A DNA stretch of 64,000 bases from Pseudomonas fluorescens (GCF_003732425.1 NZ_MOBX01000004.1:106154-170153), one strand, 5' to 3'. Counted from the stretch's first letter, positions 1-9,509 are shown. Notes: generated by a model from the sequence alone, not told the origin. Numbers and translations: made by a program.

Positions 1-4
1 CGAC

Positions 5-211
5 ATGCTTCACGCTGAAAACCAGGACCGTCTGTACCTCATTACCCCTTACGACGAACAACAAAGCCTCGTCGGCAGCCTCGCCTTCAATGTTCAGGAT
101 CGCCATTGGCTGGTGTATTGCGCGCTCGGCGGGCATCAGCATGCGGATTTGCCCGAGACGGATTTGCTGACGGGTGTCAGCGTTCTCGACTTTTACTCAC
201 AGGCTGCCTGA
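5..211 (+). CDS. Hypothetical protein, possibly the 3' end of a longer gene
   Basis: A short frame of 68 codons ending in TGA. Only four bases precede the first ATG and the frame is open to the window edge, so the true start may lie to the left and this may be a C-terminal fragment. The product is soluble-looking, with no membrane segment or signal peptide, and is rich in Leu, Asp and His. I do not recognise the family. It is followed by a palindromic repeat and then a transcription terminator shared with the convergent lipoprotein gene. Confidence 0.5.
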   Translation: MLHAENQDRLYLITPYDEQQSLVGSLAFNVQDRHWLVYCALGGHQHADLPETDLLTGVSVLDFYSQAA

Positions 212-223
212 ACAACACCGCCG

Positions 224-314
224 CCCTGTAGGAGCTGCCGCAGGCTGCGATCTTTTGACTTTGATTTTCAAAAACAAGATCAAAAGATCGCAGCCTGCGG
301 CAGTTCCTACAGGG
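224..314. repeat. REP-like inverted repeat pair
   Basis: Two nearly identical arms, CCTGTAGGAGCTGCCG... and its inverted copy ending ...TTCCTACAGGG, face each other around a short AT-rich loop. The same arm family (TGTAGGAGCTGCCG...GCGATCTTTTGATCTT) recurs near 4.7 kb and 53.8 kb, so this is a dispersed REPIN-type doublet and not a gene-specific site. Confidence 0.85.
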
Positions 315-340
315 GATTAGCGTTGAATCCAGCAGGCATG

Positions 341-376
341 AAAAAGCCCGGAGCCATCACTGGCGCCGGGCTTTTT
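341..376. terminator. Bidirectional Rho-independent terminator
   Basis: A run of A, then a GC-rich stem (AAGCCCGG / CCGGGCTT) and a run of T. It sits between the converging frame at 5-211 and the lipoprotein gene ending at 393, so it can serve both strands. Confidence 0.85.
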
Positions 377-392
377 CACATCTACCGAAAGC

Positions 393-977
393 TTACTCGG
401 CGAGCACCTGACCCACAGTCGGATCCTTGAACAGACGCGTCAGTGCATCGCTCAACACGTCGCTGACCAGCTTGGTGTTGGTTTCCTGGTTCGGCGCCAT
501 GCCGAAACGCTGGTCCAGCGAGGCACCGTAACGGCCACTGTAGCGACGGTTGGCGTTCTGCACGTCGGAGCGGAAGGTCGCGCCGATGGTCGCTTCGGTC
601 ACGTACATGCCTTCTTTCGGCGACTGGTATTTCAGCTCGGCCAGGGTCACGGTCAACTGCGGCGCGTTCGGCGCGTTGTTGGTCGGGGTGAAGCCGAGCA
701 GACGCACGGCGGCTTCAGCCTGAGCCTGCAGTTTGGGCAGGATCTGCTCGCGCTGCACGGTGATGGCGCTGGTTTCCGGGTACAGGCCGCCACGGGTGCC
801 CAAGGTTGGCGACGGACGACCGTCAACCACACGCACGACGACTGGCTGGCCACGGCCGATCGGTGCCAGCTGGGTGGTCAGCTTCGGCTCCGGGCTCAGT
901 TGTTGCGGGCTGTGGGCGCAGCCGGCCAGGGTCAAACCGGCCACAGTGATCAAACCGAACAACAGGCGTTGCAACAT
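393..977 (-). CDS. YajG-family lipoprotein
   Basis: Predicted outer- or inner-membrane lipoprotein of 194 residues. The start at 977 is preceded by a GGAGAG ribosome-binding site; a longer frame upstream has no such signal. Residues 1-19 form a lipoprotein signal ending in the lipobox LAGC, followed by a Pro- and Gln-rich linker and a mixed alpha/beta domain typical of the YajG family. The family's function is unknown; it is a conserved envelope lipoprotein of gammaproteobacteria. It stands alone, with a terminator immediately after the stop. The lipobox is certain; the family name rests on overall resemblance. Confidence 0.8.
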   Translation of the reverse strand: MLQRLLFGLITVAGLTLAGCAHSPQQLSPEPKLTTQLAPIGRGQPVVVRVVDGRPSPTLGTRGGLYPETSAITVQREQILPKLQAQAEAAVRLLGFTPTNNAPNAPQLTVTLAELKYQSPKEGMYVTEATIGATFRSDVQNANRRYSGRYGASLDQRFGMAPNQETNTKLVSDVLSDALTRLFKDPTVGQVLAE

Positions 978-1182
978 GCTCTTCTCTCCAGAATCAGGCA
1001 CAAACAGGCCGGCAGTATAGCGGTGGGCCACTGCGGGTAACCAGCGCCCGGCAGCGAATACTGAAATGTCTGACAAACCCATGGGAAAGCGGTTCCTGTC
1101 ACAGATTATTCACCCGACATACACGCTCACGTCACGGCGCATTGGCAACCTTGCAATCAGTCCCCCCACAAGGTACTCAATC

Positions 1183-1416
1183 ATGCGTTATCTGATCTCG
1201 TTGTTCGCCCCGCGCCCGTTGCACCGCAGCTTCGCCCTGCTCGACCGCAACGGTCATTGCCAGGCATTCAAGCAGTGCAGCCTGCAACCGATGGGCGACG
1301 GTTGGGTGGAAATCGAAGAAATCCGTCTCAACTGGTTGCACCAGCCACTGCCCGCCAGCGCCCGCGTCATAGCGTCGCAGCCCCGCGCACGGGTGCAAGC
1401 GATGTTGAGCATCTGA
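1183..1416 (+). CDS. Conserved hypothetical protein, 77 aa
   Basis: A small protein of 77 residues. I chose the ATG at 1183 because an AAGGT ribosome-binding site lies ten bases upstream and the product then begins with a short hydrophobic stretch (MRYLISLF); the longer in-frame extension starting at 1066 overlaps the promoter region of the divergent lipoprotein gene. It is rich in Arg, Leu, Trp and Gln, with no transmembrane helix or known motif. Similar small proteins sit near mqo in other pseudomonads. Function unknown. Confidence 0.6.
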   Translation: MRYLISLFAPRPLHRSFALLDRNGHCQAFKQCSLQPMGDGWVEIEEIRLNWLHQPLPASARVIASQPRARVQAMLSI

Positions 1417-2126
1417 CCGGATGCCTAATAAAAGTCATTAAACACGAGCAACTGCCCGCATTTCTTCGATACAATCTCCCCCCGATTATAAGGACGTCTC
1501 CTGATCGGGCCCCGCAACAGCGTCAATGCGCATGCATCGACACCCAAAATCGCCCACAGAGAGCCGCCCACACAGATCGAGTGAAGTTGGCGCGCTTGCC
1601 TGTTCTTCCGGCAAAAACCCCGCTTTTCGCGAATCTGCAGAGCTGTCATGACGCTCGGCCACCGCGTTGTTTTGCCCTTGCGGGCAGGGTGCCAGGCCTG
1701 GACAGCCCTTTTTTGAGGTTCACGTCTTCAAAAGAGCGTGAAAAAAACGGGTTTTCACAACTTCACAAGAGTGTGGCGAGCAAATGAAAAGTTTTGCGTC
1801 TGAACATGCACCATTAGCGTCTGAAACAGCCCAACGACACAGGACCGGGTATACCTCGAATATCGGAGCCTGAAGCCTGTCCGCTACGGATTTGGTTGCA
1901 CAAAAACGGATGTCTCGACCATAAGTCGAATTGCCAGCTGCGTGCTGAAATGAGTTCATGGAGCTCTTGAAAGCCAAGCCGCATACATCCGTCGAAGTTG
2001 CGAAAAATTGCGAAGATTCGGACATGGCGAACCTGACCACGGATAGCTGGGGCACAACTGATCTGTCCCGGAACGCCTGGCAGCCATGCCGACAATTTGG
2101 TGCTGCAGATTTTGGAGACGCGTTAA
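1417..2126. other. Gene-free region upstream of mqo
   Basis: About 710 bases without a convincing gene. Frames on both strands are short and lack ribosome-binding sites. Near 1487-1515 a CCCGAT / ATCGGG inverted repeat flanks a purine-rich AAGGA. The last stretch contains the mqo leader, ending in GGAG twelve bases before its ATG. The length suggests a long regulatory leader, but I could not identify a defined site. Confidence 0.4.
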
Positions 2127-3635
2127 ATGGCGCATAACGAAGCAGTCGACGTAGTTCTGGTTGGGGCGGGCATCATGAGTGCCACCCTGGCCGTGCTGCT
2201 CAAAGAGCTCGACCCCGCGATCAAGCTGGAAGTCGTCGAGCTGATGGATTCCGGTGCTGCCGAGAGTTCCAACCCCTGGAACAACGCCGGTACCGGCCAC
2301 GCGGGTCTGTGCGAGCTGAACTACACTCCGCAGGCGGCTGATGGCACCGTCGACATCAAGAAAGCCGTGCACATCAACACCCAGTTCGAGGTGTCGAAGC
2401 AGTTCTGGTCGTACCTGACCAAGAAAGGCACGTTCGGCTCGTGCAAATCCTTTATCAGCCCGGTGCCGCACCTGAGTTTCGTCCAGGGCGACAAAGGCGT
2501 TTCTTTCCTCAAGGAACGTTTCGAGGTCCTGCACAAGCATCACGCGTTCTCCGACATGGAGTACACCGAAGACAAGGCGAAGATGGCCGAGTGGATGCCG
2601 CTGATGATGCCGGGCCGCTCGCCGGACGAAGTCCTTGCCGCCACCCGCGTGATGAACGGCACCGACGTCAACTTCGGCGCCCTGACCAATCAGCTGCTCA
2701 AGCACCTGACCAGCGCACCCGACACTCAAGTCAAATACTGCAAGCGCGTCACCGGCCTCAAGCGTAACGGCGCGGGCTGGACCGTCAGCATCAAAGACGT
2801 CAACAGCGGCAGCAGCCGTGAAGTCGACGCCAAGTTCGTCTTCCTCGGTGCGGGTGGCGCGGCGTTGCCGTTGCTGCAGGCTTCGGGCATCGAAGAAAGC
2901 AAAGGCTTCGGCGGCTTCCCGATCAGCGGCCAGTGGCTGCGCTGCGACAACCCGGAAGTGGTCAAGCATCACCAGGCCAAGGTTTACAGCCAGGCTGCTG
3001 TGGGTTCGCCACCGATGTCGGTGCCGCACCTGGACACCCGCGTAGTCGACGGCAAGAAGTCCCTGCTGTTCGGGCCATACGCCGGTTTCACCACCAAGTT
3101 CCTCAAGCACGGTTCCTTCATGGACCTGCCGCTGTCGGTTCGCGCCGGCAACATCGGGCCGATGCTGGCCGTGGCGAAAAACAACATGGACCTGACCAAG
3201 TACCTGGTCAGCGAAGTGATGCAATCGATGGAGCAGCGTCTGGATTCCCTGCGCCGCTTCTACCCGGAGGCGAAAGCCGAAGACTGGCGCCTGGAAGTGG
3301 CCGGCCAACGGGTACAGATCATCAAGAAAGACCCGAAAAAGGGCGGCATCCTGCAGTTCGGTACCGAACTGGTTGCGGCCAAGGACGGCTCGCTCGCCGC
3401 CCTGCTCGGCGCTTCGCCGGGTGCGTCGGTGACCGTTTCGATCATGCTGGAACTGATCGAGAAATGCTTCCCGGCCAAGGCCAAGGGTGAGTGGGCCGGC
3501 AAACTGGCGGAAATCTTCCCGGCCCGTGAAAAGGTCCTGGAAACCGATGCTGCGCTGTATCGCAAGATCAACACGCAGAACAACATCGCGCTGGAACTGG
3601 TTGAAGAAAGCAGCGAGACCCCAAGCTACGCTTGA
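2127..3635 (+). CDS. mqo: Malate:quinone oxidoreductase
   Basis: FAD-dependent peripheral membrane enzyme of 502 residues that oxidises malate to oxaloacetate and passes electrons to the quinone pool, serving the TCA cycle in pseudomonads. The N-terminus carries the dinucleotide-binding fold ([18 protein letters not shown], residues 8-25), followed by the conserved [20 protein letters not shown] segment (residues about 50-69) diagnostic of Mqo. Length matches the family. A GGAG site precedes the ATG. The gene is monocistronic, with a strong terminator 12 bases after its stop. Neighbouring hpt and PA4642-like genes suggest that it corresponds to mqoB of P. aeruginosa. Confidence 0.97.
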   Translation: MAHNEAVDVVLVGAGIMSATLAVLLKELDPAIKLEVVELMDSGAAESSNPWNNAGTGHAGLCELNYTPQAADGTVDIKKAVHINTQFEVSKQFWSYLTKKGTFGSCKSFISPVPHLSFVQGDKGVSFLKERFEVLHKHHAFSDMEYTEDKAKMAEWMPLMMPGRSPDEVLAATRVMNGTDVNFGALTNQLLKHLTSAPDTQVKYCKRVTGLKRNGAGWTVSIKDVNSGSSREVDAKFVFLGAGGAALPLLQASGIEESKGFGGFPISGQWLRCDNPEVVKHHQAKVYSQAAVGSPPMSVPHLDTRVVDGKKSLLFGPYAGFTTKFLKHGSFMDLPLSVRAGNIGPMLAVAKNNMDLTKYLVSEVMQSMEQRLDSLRRFYPEAKAEDWRLEVAGQRVQIIKKDPKKGGILQFGTELVAAKDGSLAALLGASPGASVTVSIMLELIEKCFPAKAKGEWAGKLAEIFPAREKVLETDAALYRKINTQNNIALELVEESSETPSYA

Positions 3636-3646
3636 TCTTGCCGCAT

Positions 3647-3687
3647 AAAAAACGCCCCGTACTCAGTGAGTGCGGGGCGTTTTTTTT
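3647..3687. terminator. mqo terminator
   Basis: Stem AACGCCCCG/CGGGGCGTT with a run of A before it and eight T after it. The symmetric tails mean that it could also stop transcription arriving from the right. Confidence 0.92.
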
Positions 3688-3712
3688 ATGCCCGAAACTT
3701 GAAACACCGACC

Positions 3713-3806
3713 TCTGTGGCGAGGGAGCTTGCTCCCGCTGGGCTGCGCAGCGGCCCCAATTTCGAACGCTGCGCACTCAAGCGGGAGCAAGCTCCCTCGC
3801 CACAGG
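3713..3806. repeat. REP-like inverted repeat pair (GCGAGGGAGCTTGCTCCCGC family)
   Basis: The arm CTGTGGCGAGGGAGCTTGC is repeated in inverted orientation about 50 bases away. The same family occurs at 7431-7564 and 47096-47206, marking it as a dispersed palindromic element. Confidence 0.85.
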
Positions 3807-3813
3807 GATGGTG

Positions 3814-4101
3814 TTAGGCGCGGGCTTTTTCGATCAGTTCGATATAGTCCGGGGCGTTACGCTGATCGGCGATCAGGTCAACAAAGGTCTTGCCGTGCTC
3901 GTCCTTGCCATCCACGTCATAACCGGCCGCAACGAAGAACGTCAGAAAGCGCTCGAAATCATCGATACGCAAGCCACGATAAGCCTTGATCAGTTTGTGC
4001 AGCGACGGCGAAGTGGCATCGACCGGCTCAAAATCGAGGAACAGCTTGATCTGCTCATCGCCGATCTCGTCACCAATCACTTGTTTCTTATCTTTACGCA
4101 T
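3814..4101 (-). CDS. PA4642-family conserved hypothetical protein
   Basis: A soluble 95-residue protein beginning MRKDKKQVIGDEIGDEQ. It is rich in charged residues and has an ankyrin-like sequence, DVDGKDEHGKTFVDLIADQ, in its second half (residues about 62-80). Proteins of this size and sequence are conserved beside mqo in pseudomonads and carry the family name PA4642. It is followed at a short distance by a secreted-protein gene in the same orientation upstream. No catalytic motif is visible and the function is unknown. Confidence 0.8.
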   Translation of the reverse strand: MRKDKKQVIGDEIGDEQIKLFLDFEPVDATSPSLHKLIKAYRGLRIDDFERFLTFFVAAGYDVDGKDEHGKTFVDLIADQRNAPDYIELIEKARA

Positions 4102-4164
4102 TGCCGACTCCAGCTCGCAGACATTACACGGGGCGGGCAGTTTACCCCTGCCCGGCCGCCCGGC

Positions 4165-4644
4165 TCAACGCGATCGCACCGCCCCGGTGTGCAAATCGGC
4201 CCAGATATGGCCGTTGGCGTAACTGAGGAACTGCACATACACGGTGTCGTTGCGCAGCAAGTCGATCACCACGCGGTACTGGGCCAAGGGGTAGAACAGC
4301 GTGAGGGTTTTGCTCTTGTCGTCGTAGACCGGTTTTTTCAGGCTTTTGCTTTCGCCGTCGAAATTGACCAGCACTTGGGTGATGGTCGCGCCCTTGTTCA
4401 GGGACTTGCCCTTGAGGCGGATCATCAGCGGTGATGTCACCGGAATCGGCTGCTGATTGGACTGGCGTTGCGCGCCGATGACCACGGAGTAGTCAGTGAC
4501 CTGCATGAGTTGCTGCTGCTCGGGCTCGGCATCGCGCACGGTCAGATCGTCCGGCGGCAGGAATTGACTGTGCATCGGCGCGGCGGACAGCGGCAGGCTG
4601 AGGGTCAGCAACAGGGCGGCAAAGCTGCGGATCAAGAGGCTCAT
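4165..4644 (-). CDS. Conserved secreted hypothetical protein
   Basis: A 159-residue protein. The ATG at 4644 has a GGAG ribosome-binding site, so I trim the longer frame that begins at 4680. Residues 1-21 form a Sec-type signal peptide (MSLLIRSFAALLLTLSLPLSAA), so the mature protein should be periplasmic. The rest is beta-rich with many Lys and Thr residues and no cysteine pair. It lies upstream of the PA4642-like gene on the same strand and may be co-transcribed with it. I do not recognise the family. Confidence 0.75.
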   Translation of the reverse strand: MSLLIRSFAALLLTLSLPLSAAPMHSQFLPPDDLTVRDAEPEQQQLMQVTDYSVVIGAQRQSNQQPIPVTSPLMIRLKGKSLNKGATITQVLVNFDGESKSLKKPVYDDKSKTLTLFYPLAQYRVVIDLLRNDTVYVQFLSYANGHIWADLHTGAVRSR

Positions 4645-4691
4645 GACAGGCTCCGGGGGCGGGGCCGAGCACTCTAGCATGGGATTAAAAG

Positions 4692-4772
4692 CAAAAGATC
4701 GCAGCGATCCGCAGCTCCTACAGGGTGTACATCAATCCCCTGTAGGAGCTGCCGAAGGCTGCGATCTTTTGA
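4692..4772. repeat. REP-like inverted repeat pair
   Basis: Two inverted copies of the TGTAGGAGCTGCCGAAGGCTGCGATCTTTT-family arm, the left one partly degenerate, lie between two genes read on the minus strand. The arms match the elements at 224-314 and 53771-53854. Confidence 0.82.
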
Positions 4773-4778
4773 TCTTGC

Positions 4779-5336
4779 TTACATGCCTTTAACGGCAAAG
4801 ATCCCGTTGGCGTTGCGCCAGTAACCTTTGTAGTCCATGCCATAACCGAAGATGTAACGGTCGATGCACGGCAGGCCGACGAAATCGGCTTTCAGGTCAG
4901 GACGCGCCTTGCGGTCGTGATCCTTGTCGATCAACACGGCGGTGTGCACTTTGCGCGCGCCGGCGTGTTTGCAGAAGTCGATGATCGCGCCGAGGGTGTG
5001 ACCTTCATCGAGGATGTCGTCGATGATCAGCACGTCGCGGTCGATGAACGAAACTTCCGGCTTGGCTTTCCAGAACAGGTCGCCGCCGCTGGTTTCGTTG
5101 CGATAACGGGTCGCGTGCAGGTAGGACGCTTCCAGCGGGAACTGCAGATGCGTCAGCAGTTTGCCGGAGAAAATCAGCCCGCCGTTCATCACGCAGAACA
5201 CCACCGGGTTGCTGTCGGCCAGTTGTTCGTTGATTTGTGCACCGACGCGGGCGATGGCGGCCTCGACTTCAGATTCGGTGTACAGGCAGTCAGCCTCTCG
5301 CATGATTTGACGGATATGCTCGAGATCAGCGGACAT
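4779..5336 (-). CDS. hpt: Hypoxanthine-guanine phosphoribosyltransferase
   Basis: Purine salvage enzyme of 185 residues converting hypoxanthine or guanine plus PRPP to IMP or GMP in the cytoplasm. The PRPP-binding signature DVLIIDDILDEGHTL lies at residues 101-115, and the upstream VVFCVMNGG loop (residues 45-53) is the usual pyrophosphate-binding segment. I start at 5336, where a GGAGAG site is properly spaced; the longer frame from 5390 lacks one. It is transcribed divergently from upp-uraA, and the gap between them holds two perfect palindromes. Confidence 0.93.
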   Translation of the reverse strand: MSADLEHIRQIMREADCLYTESEVEAAIARVGAQINEQLADSNPVVFCVMNGGLIFSGKLLTHLQFPLEASYLHATRYRNETSGGDLFWKAKPEVSFIDRDVLIIDDILDEGHTLGAIIDFCKHAGARKVHTAVLIDKDHDRKARPDLKADFVGLPCIDRYIFGYGMDYKGYWRNANGIFAVKGM

Positions 5337-5427
5337 GGCGCTCTCCAGGGGGTGGCGGAATTGGAAAAGCGGGCAAAGGTACGCATCCATTGAGGCCGAA
5401 TCAAGCCTTTATGGACTAACGTACAGA

Positions 5428-5443
5428 ATGTCCTATAGGACAT
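5428..5443. promoter_or_regulatory. 16-bp perfect palindrome between hpt and upp
   Basis: ATGTCCTATAGGACAT reads the same on both strands and lies in the divergent promoter region, 92 bases before hpt and 57 before upp. It is a good candidate for a dimeric repressor or activator site controlling nucleobase salvage. The protein is unknown. Confidence 0.55.
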
Positions 5444-5453
5444 CACCCTCGGA

Positions 5454-5465
5454 TAGATTAATCTA
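5454..5465. promoter_or_regulatory. 12-bp perfect palindrome upstream of upp
   Basis: TAGATTAATCTA, ten bases after the first palindrome and 34 before the upp ATG. It may be a second operator or overlap the upp promoter -10 region. No regulator is identified. Confidence 0.4.
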
Positions 5466-5499
5466 GGCCGGTTTTTTTGCCCGCCGCCGGAGTTTTTCC

Positions 5500-6138
5500 A
5501 TGCCCATCCTCGAGATCCGCCATCCGCTGATCCGCCATAAACTCGGCCTGATGCGCCGCGCCGATATCAGCACCAAGAACTTCCGTGAGCTTGCTCAGGA
5601 AGTCGGCGCCCTGTTGACCTATGAAGCTACAAAAGATTTGCCGCTGGAGTCCTACGATATTGCAGGCTGGTGCGGCACCGTGTCGGTCGAGAAAATCGCC
5701 GGCAAGAAGATCACCGTCGTGCCGATCCTGCGCGCCGGTATCGGCATGCTCGAAGGCGTGCTGAGCCTGATTCCGGGTGCCAAAGTTTCCGCTGTGGGCG
5801 TGGCCCGCAACGAAGAAACCCTGCAAGCGCACACCTATCTGGAAAAACTGGTTCCGGAAATCGACGAACGGCTGGCGATGATCATCGACCCGATGCTCGC
5901 CACTGGCAGCTCCATGGTTGCGACCATCGACCTGCTGAAGAAAGCCGGCTGCAAGGACATCCGCGCGATGGTGCTGGTCGCCGCGCCGGAAGGCATTGCC
6001 GCCGTAGAAAAGGCTCACCCGGACGTGACCATCTACACCGCGTCCATCGATGAGCGCTTGAACGAGCACGGTTACATCATCCCAGGGCTTGGCGACGCCG
6101 GTGACAAGATCTTCGGCACCAAGCAGAAGGACGCGTAA
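5500..6138 (+). CDS. upp: Uracil phosphoribosyltransferase
   Basis: Converts uracil and PRPP to UMP in pyrimidine salvage. The 212-residue length is typical. The PRPP-binding segment [13 protein letters not shown] lies at residues 127-139, and the C-terminal [12 protein letters not shown] uracil-binding loop at residues about 195-206 is intact. A GGAG site precedes the ATG. The uracil permease gene follows after two bases, so the two are one transcription unit. Confidence 0.97.
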   Translation: MPILEIRHPLIRHKLGLMRRADISTKNFRELAQEVGALLTYEATKDLPLESYDIAGWCGTVSVEKIAGKKITVVPILRAGIGMLEGVLSLIPGAKVSAVGVARNEETLQAHTYLEKLVPEIDERLAMIIDPMLATGSSMVATIDLLKKAGCKDIRAMVLVAAPEGIAAVEKAHPDVTIYTASIDERLNEHGYIIPGLGDAGDKIFGTKQKDA

Positions 6139-6140
6139 CC

Positions 6141-7415
6141 ATGCAGCAAGAGTTCAACGATCCGCTCTGGCGCACGGTGCTGTCCGGCGCCCAGATGCTG
6201 TTCGTGGCTTTCGGCGCCCTGGTGCTGATGCCGCTGATCACGGGCCTTGACCCGAACGTGGCACTGTTTACCGCGGGTTTAGGGACGATCCTGTTCCAGA
6301 TCGTCACCGGGCGTCAGGTGCCGGTGTTTCTGGCGTCGAGCTTCGCGTTCATCACCCCGATCATTCTCGCCAAGGGCCAGTTCGGCCTCGCCGCGACCAT
6401 GGGCGGTGTCATGGCGGCCGGTTTCGTCTACACCTTCCTCGGCCTGGCCGTGAAGATCAAAGGCACCGGTTTCATCGACCGTCTGCTGCCGCCGGTGGTG
6501 ATTGGTCCAGTGATCATTTCCATCGGCCTGGCCATGGCGCCGATTGCCGCGAACATGGCGATGGGCAAGGCTGGCGACGGTTCGGAACTGATCCACTACC
6601 AGACCGCGATGATGATCTCGATGCCGGCGCTGCTGACGACGTTGATCGTGGCCGTGTTCGGTAAAGGCATCTTCCGCCTGGTGCCGATCATTTCCGGGGT
6701 GCTGGTCGGTTTTGGTATGGCGTTCTATTTCGGTGTCGTTGATACCGCGAAGATTGCTGCAGCGCCATGGTTTGCGATCCCGCATTTCACCGCGCCGGAG
6801 TTCAACTGGCAGGCGATCCTGTTCATCGTTCCAGTGGCATTGGCCCCGGCCATTGAACACATCGGCGGCGTGATTGCCGTGGGTAGCGTGACCGGTCGCG
6901 ATTACCTGAAGAAGCCGGGCCTGCATCGCACCCTGCTCGGTGACGGCATTGCCACCACTGCTGCCGGCCTGTTCGGTGGTCCGCCCAACACCACGTACGC
7001 CGAAGTCACTGGCGCGGTGATGCTGACCAAGAACTACAACCCGAAAATCATGACCTGGGCGGCGATTTTCGCCATCAGCCTGGCGTTCATCGGCAAGTTC
7101 GGCGCGCTGCTGCAAAGCATTCCGGTGCCGGTGATGGGCGGGATTCTGTGCTTGCTGTTCGGTTCGATCGCGGCGGTGGGCATGAACACCCTGATCCGTC
7201 ACAAGATCGATCTGGGCGAGGCGCGCAATTTGGTGATCGTTTCGGTGACGCTGGTGTTCGGGATTGGCGGTGTGCTGGTCGGCACCGGCACCGGTCCGGA
7301 CGACTTCGGCCTCAAAGGCATCGCGCTGTGCGCGGTGGTGGCGATTGCGCTGAACCTGATTCTGCCGGGCAATGATGGCTGGAAGAACAAGAAGGCGGAT
7401 GAGCCGCTGATCTAA
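6141..7415 (+). CDS. uraA: Uracil:proton symporter (NCS2 family)
   Basis: Inner-membrane permease of 424 residues that imports uracil for Upp. Many hydrophobic segments fit the 14-helix NCS2 fold. The conserved APAIEHIGGVIAVG segment (residues about 236-249) and the GGPPNTTYAEVTGAV segment (about 275-289) are the substrate-binding motifs of the UraA/UapA group. It directly follows upp and ends with a dispersed palindromic repeat without a clear intrinsic terminator. Confidence 0.95.
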   Translation: MQQEFNDPLWRTVLSGAQMLFVAFGALVLMPLITGLDPNVALFTAGLGTILFQIVTGRQVPVFLASSFAFITPIILAKGQFGLAATMGGVMAAGFVYTFLGLAVKIKGTGFIDRLLPPVVIGPVIISIGLAMAPIAANMAMGKAGDGSELIHYQTAMMISMPALLTTLIVAVFGKGIFRLVPIISGVLVGFGMAFYFGVVDTAKIAAAPWFAIPHFTAPEFNWQAILFIVPVALAPAIEHIGGVIAVGSVTGRDYLKKPGLHRTLLGDGIATTAAGLFGGPPNTTYAEVTGAVMLTKNYNPKIMTWAAIFAISLAFIGKFGALLQSIPVPVMGGILCLLFGSIAAVGMNTLIRHKIDLGEARNLVIVSVTLVFGIGGVLVGTGTGPDDFGLKGIALCAVVAIALNLILPGNDGWKNKKADEPLI

Positions 7416-7430
7416 AATCTGGCTCATTAC

Positions 7431-7564
7431 CTGTGGCGAGGGAGCTTGCTCCCGCTTGACTGCGAAGCAGTCATAAACTCGGCAGATGCGGTATTCCTTT
7501 GAACCGCGTCCGCAGGGTTTGGGGCTGCTTCGCAGCCCAGCGGGAGCAAGCTCCCTCGCCACAA
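7431..7564. repeat. REP-like inverted repeat pair with long spacer
   Basis: The arm CTGTGGCGAGGGAGCTTGC, its partner GGGAGCAAGCTCCCTCGCCACA and an internal CTGCGAAGCAG / CTGCTTCGCAG pair form a 134-base doublet between converging uraA and hemH. Confidence 0.82.
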
Positions 7565-7567
7565 CAG

Positions 7568-8593
7568 TTATAACGCCAACGGCGCTCGTTCGCAGAGGGT
7601 GGCCAACGCCTTCGCCCATTGCAGGTCGTCATTCAGGCACGGCACCAGCACCAACTCTTCGCCCCCCGCTTCGCGGAATTGCTCCTTGCCGCGATCACCA
7701 ATCTCTTCCAGCGTCTCGATGCAGTCGGCGACAAACGCCGGGCACATCACCAGTATTTTCTTCACGCCGCTTTTCGCCAGTTCATCCAGCCGCGCTTCGG
7801 TGTACGGCTCGATCCACTTAGCCCGGCCCAGACGTGACTGAAACGACACCGACCATTTACCTTCCGGCAAGCCCATGCGCTCAGCGAACAACGCCGCGGT
7901 ACGCAGGCATTGCGCGCGATAACAGGTCGCCAATACCGCAGGCGAGGCGTTCTTGCAGCAGTCCTCATTCTTGAAGCAATGATTGCCGGTCGGATCGAGT
8001 TTGGTCAGGTGCCGCTCAGGCAAACCGTGGAAGCTCAGCAGCAAGTGATCGTAATCCTGCTGCAAATGCGGTTTGGCACTGGCAACCAAAGCGTCGAGGT
8101 ATTCCGGCTGATCGTAGAACGGTTGCAGGATCGACAACTGCACATCGAGATTCTTCGCGCGAATGACACGTCTGGCCTCTTCAATCACCGTGGTCGTGGT
8201 GCTGTCGGCGAACTGTGGATACAGCGGTGCCAGCGTGATGCGCTTGTGCCCCGCCGCGACCAGTTTGAGCAGGCAGGTTTCAATCGACGGCTCACCGTAA
8301 CGCATCGCCAGTTCCACCGGGCCGTGATTCCATTGTGCAGTCATCTGCTGTTGCAAGCGACGGCTGAGCACCACCAGCGGTGAACCCTCGTCCCACCAGA
8401 TCGAGGCATAGGCGTGGGCCGACTGCTCCGGGCGCTTGATCAGGATCAGCGACACCAGCAAGCGCCGCACCGGCCATGGCAGGTCGATCACGTACGGGTC
8501 CATCAGGAATTGATTGAGGTAGCGGCGTACATCGGCCACCGAGGTGGAGGCCGGGGAACCCAGGTTGACCAGAAGCAAGGCGTGATCGGTCAT
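7568..8593 (-). CDS. hemH: Ferrochelatase
   Basis: Last step of protoheme synthesis: inserts iron(II) into protoporphyrin IX. The 341-residue protein begins [14 protein letters not shown], and the ferrochelatase signature [12 protein letters not shown] lies at residues 184-195 with the metal-site histidine at 189. I place the start at 8593, where AGGA lies upstream; the longer frame to 8731 runs into the neighbouring epimerase-like gene. That gene ends only 13 bases upstream, so the two are probably co-transcribed, with hemH second. Confidence 0.96.
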   Translation of the reverse strand: MTDHALLLVNLGSPASTSVADVRRYLNQFLMDPYVIDLPWPVRRLLVSLILIKRPEQSAHAYASIWWDEGSPLVVLSRRLQQQMTAQWNHGPVELAMRYGEPSIETCLLKLVAAGHKRITLAPLYPQFADSTTTTVIEEARRVIRAKNLDVQLSILQPFYDQPEYLDALVASAKPHLQQDYDHLLLSFHGLPERHLTKLDPTGNHCFKNEDCCKNASPAVLATCYRAQCLRTAALFAERMGLPEGKWSVSFQSRLGRAKWIEPYTEARLDELAKSGVKKILVMCPAFVADCIETLEEIGDRGKEQFREAGGEELVLVPCLNDDLQWAKALATLCERAPLAL

Positions 8594-8606
8594 GCAACGT
8601 CCTATT

Positions 8607-9509
8607 TCAGAGGCGGCTGGAGAGATCGTCCAGGGCCGCGCGTAAATCCGTGAACTGGAAAGTGAAACCCGCTTCCAGCAAGCGTGCCGGCAGGGCCTTC
8701 TGGCCGCCGAGTAACAACAAAGACATCTCACCGAGGCCGACCTTCAGCGCCAGCGTCGGCATCGGCATGAACGCCGGGCGGTGCAACACGCTGCCCAGCG
8801 TCTTGGCAAATTCGCGATTGCGCACAGGTTTCGGCGCGCACGCATTATAAGGACCACTGGCCTGATCACGATGCAGAAGAAAATCAATCAGGGCGATTTG
8901 ATCGTTGATATGAATCCACGGCATCCACTGCCGGCCATTGCCCAAAGGCCCGCCCAGCCCAAGCTTGAACGGCAGCAACAGCCGCGACAAAAAGCCGCCC
9001 TCGGCCGACAGCACCAGACCGGTTCGCACCAGTACCACGCGGATACCCTGCGCTTCGGCGCGCAGTGCAGTTTCCTCCCAGGCAATGCACAACTGACTGG
9101 CGAAGTCGTCGATCACTGGCGGCGATTCTTCCGTCAGCTCGCGCTCACCGCCGTCGCCGTACCAGCCGATCGCCGAACCGGAGATCAGCAGCGCCGGTTT
9201 TTGTGATCGCGTTTCCAGCCAGGCCAGCAGGGTCTCGGTGAGCGTGATACGGCTGCTCCACAGCAACGCTTTGCGTCGATGGGTCCAAAGCCGATCGGCA
9301 ATCGGCGCACCTGCCAGATTGATGATCGCGTCCACAGGCTCTTCGCCAAGGTCTTGCAGACGCGCAATGCCACGTACCTGCGCACCACAGATTTTCGCGA
9401 CTTTCTCCGGTTGGCGGCTCCACACCGTCAAGCGATGGCCCTGCCCCGACCAGTATCGGCAGAGCTGACGTCCTATCAAACCAGTACCGCCGGTCAGCAA
9501 TATGTGCAT
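8607..9509 (-). CDS. TIGR01777-family SDR protein (YfcH/SDR39U1-like)
   Basis: A 300-residue NAD(P)-binding protein of the extended short-chain dehydrogenase family. The Rossmann motif [16 protein letters not shown] starts at residue 1, and the [14 protein letters not shown] segment (residues about 108-121) carries the family's catalytic-region Tyr. A GAGGAA site precedes the ATG. The substrate is unknown for this family. It is divergent from the flavoprotein gene at 9707, and the shared 197-base gap contains the LitR-type operator described separately. Downstream it runs straight into hemH. Confidence 0.88.
   Translation of the reverse strand: MHILLTGGTGLIGRQLCRYWSGQGHRLTVWSRQPEKVAKICGAQVRGIARLQDLGEEPVDAIINLAGAPIADRLWTHRRKALLWSSRITLTETLLAWLETRSQKPALLISGSAIGWYGDGGERELTEESPPVIDDFASQLCIAWEETALRAEAQGIRVVLVRTGLVLSAEGGFLSRLLLPFKLGLGGPLGNGRQWMPWIHINDQIALIDFLLHRDQASGPYNACAPKPVRNREFAKTLGSVLHRPAFMPMPTLALKVGLGEMSLLLLGGQKALPARLLEAGFTFQFTDLRAALDDLSSRL

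Noticed and set aside
224..314. CRISPR-like repeats
   Set aside because: The repeats are inverted pairs with unequal loops, not regularly spaced direct repeats.
1956..3308. Minus-strand frame of 450 codons under mqo
   Set aside because: Antisense to a full-length Mqo with intact FAD motif; no signals of its own.
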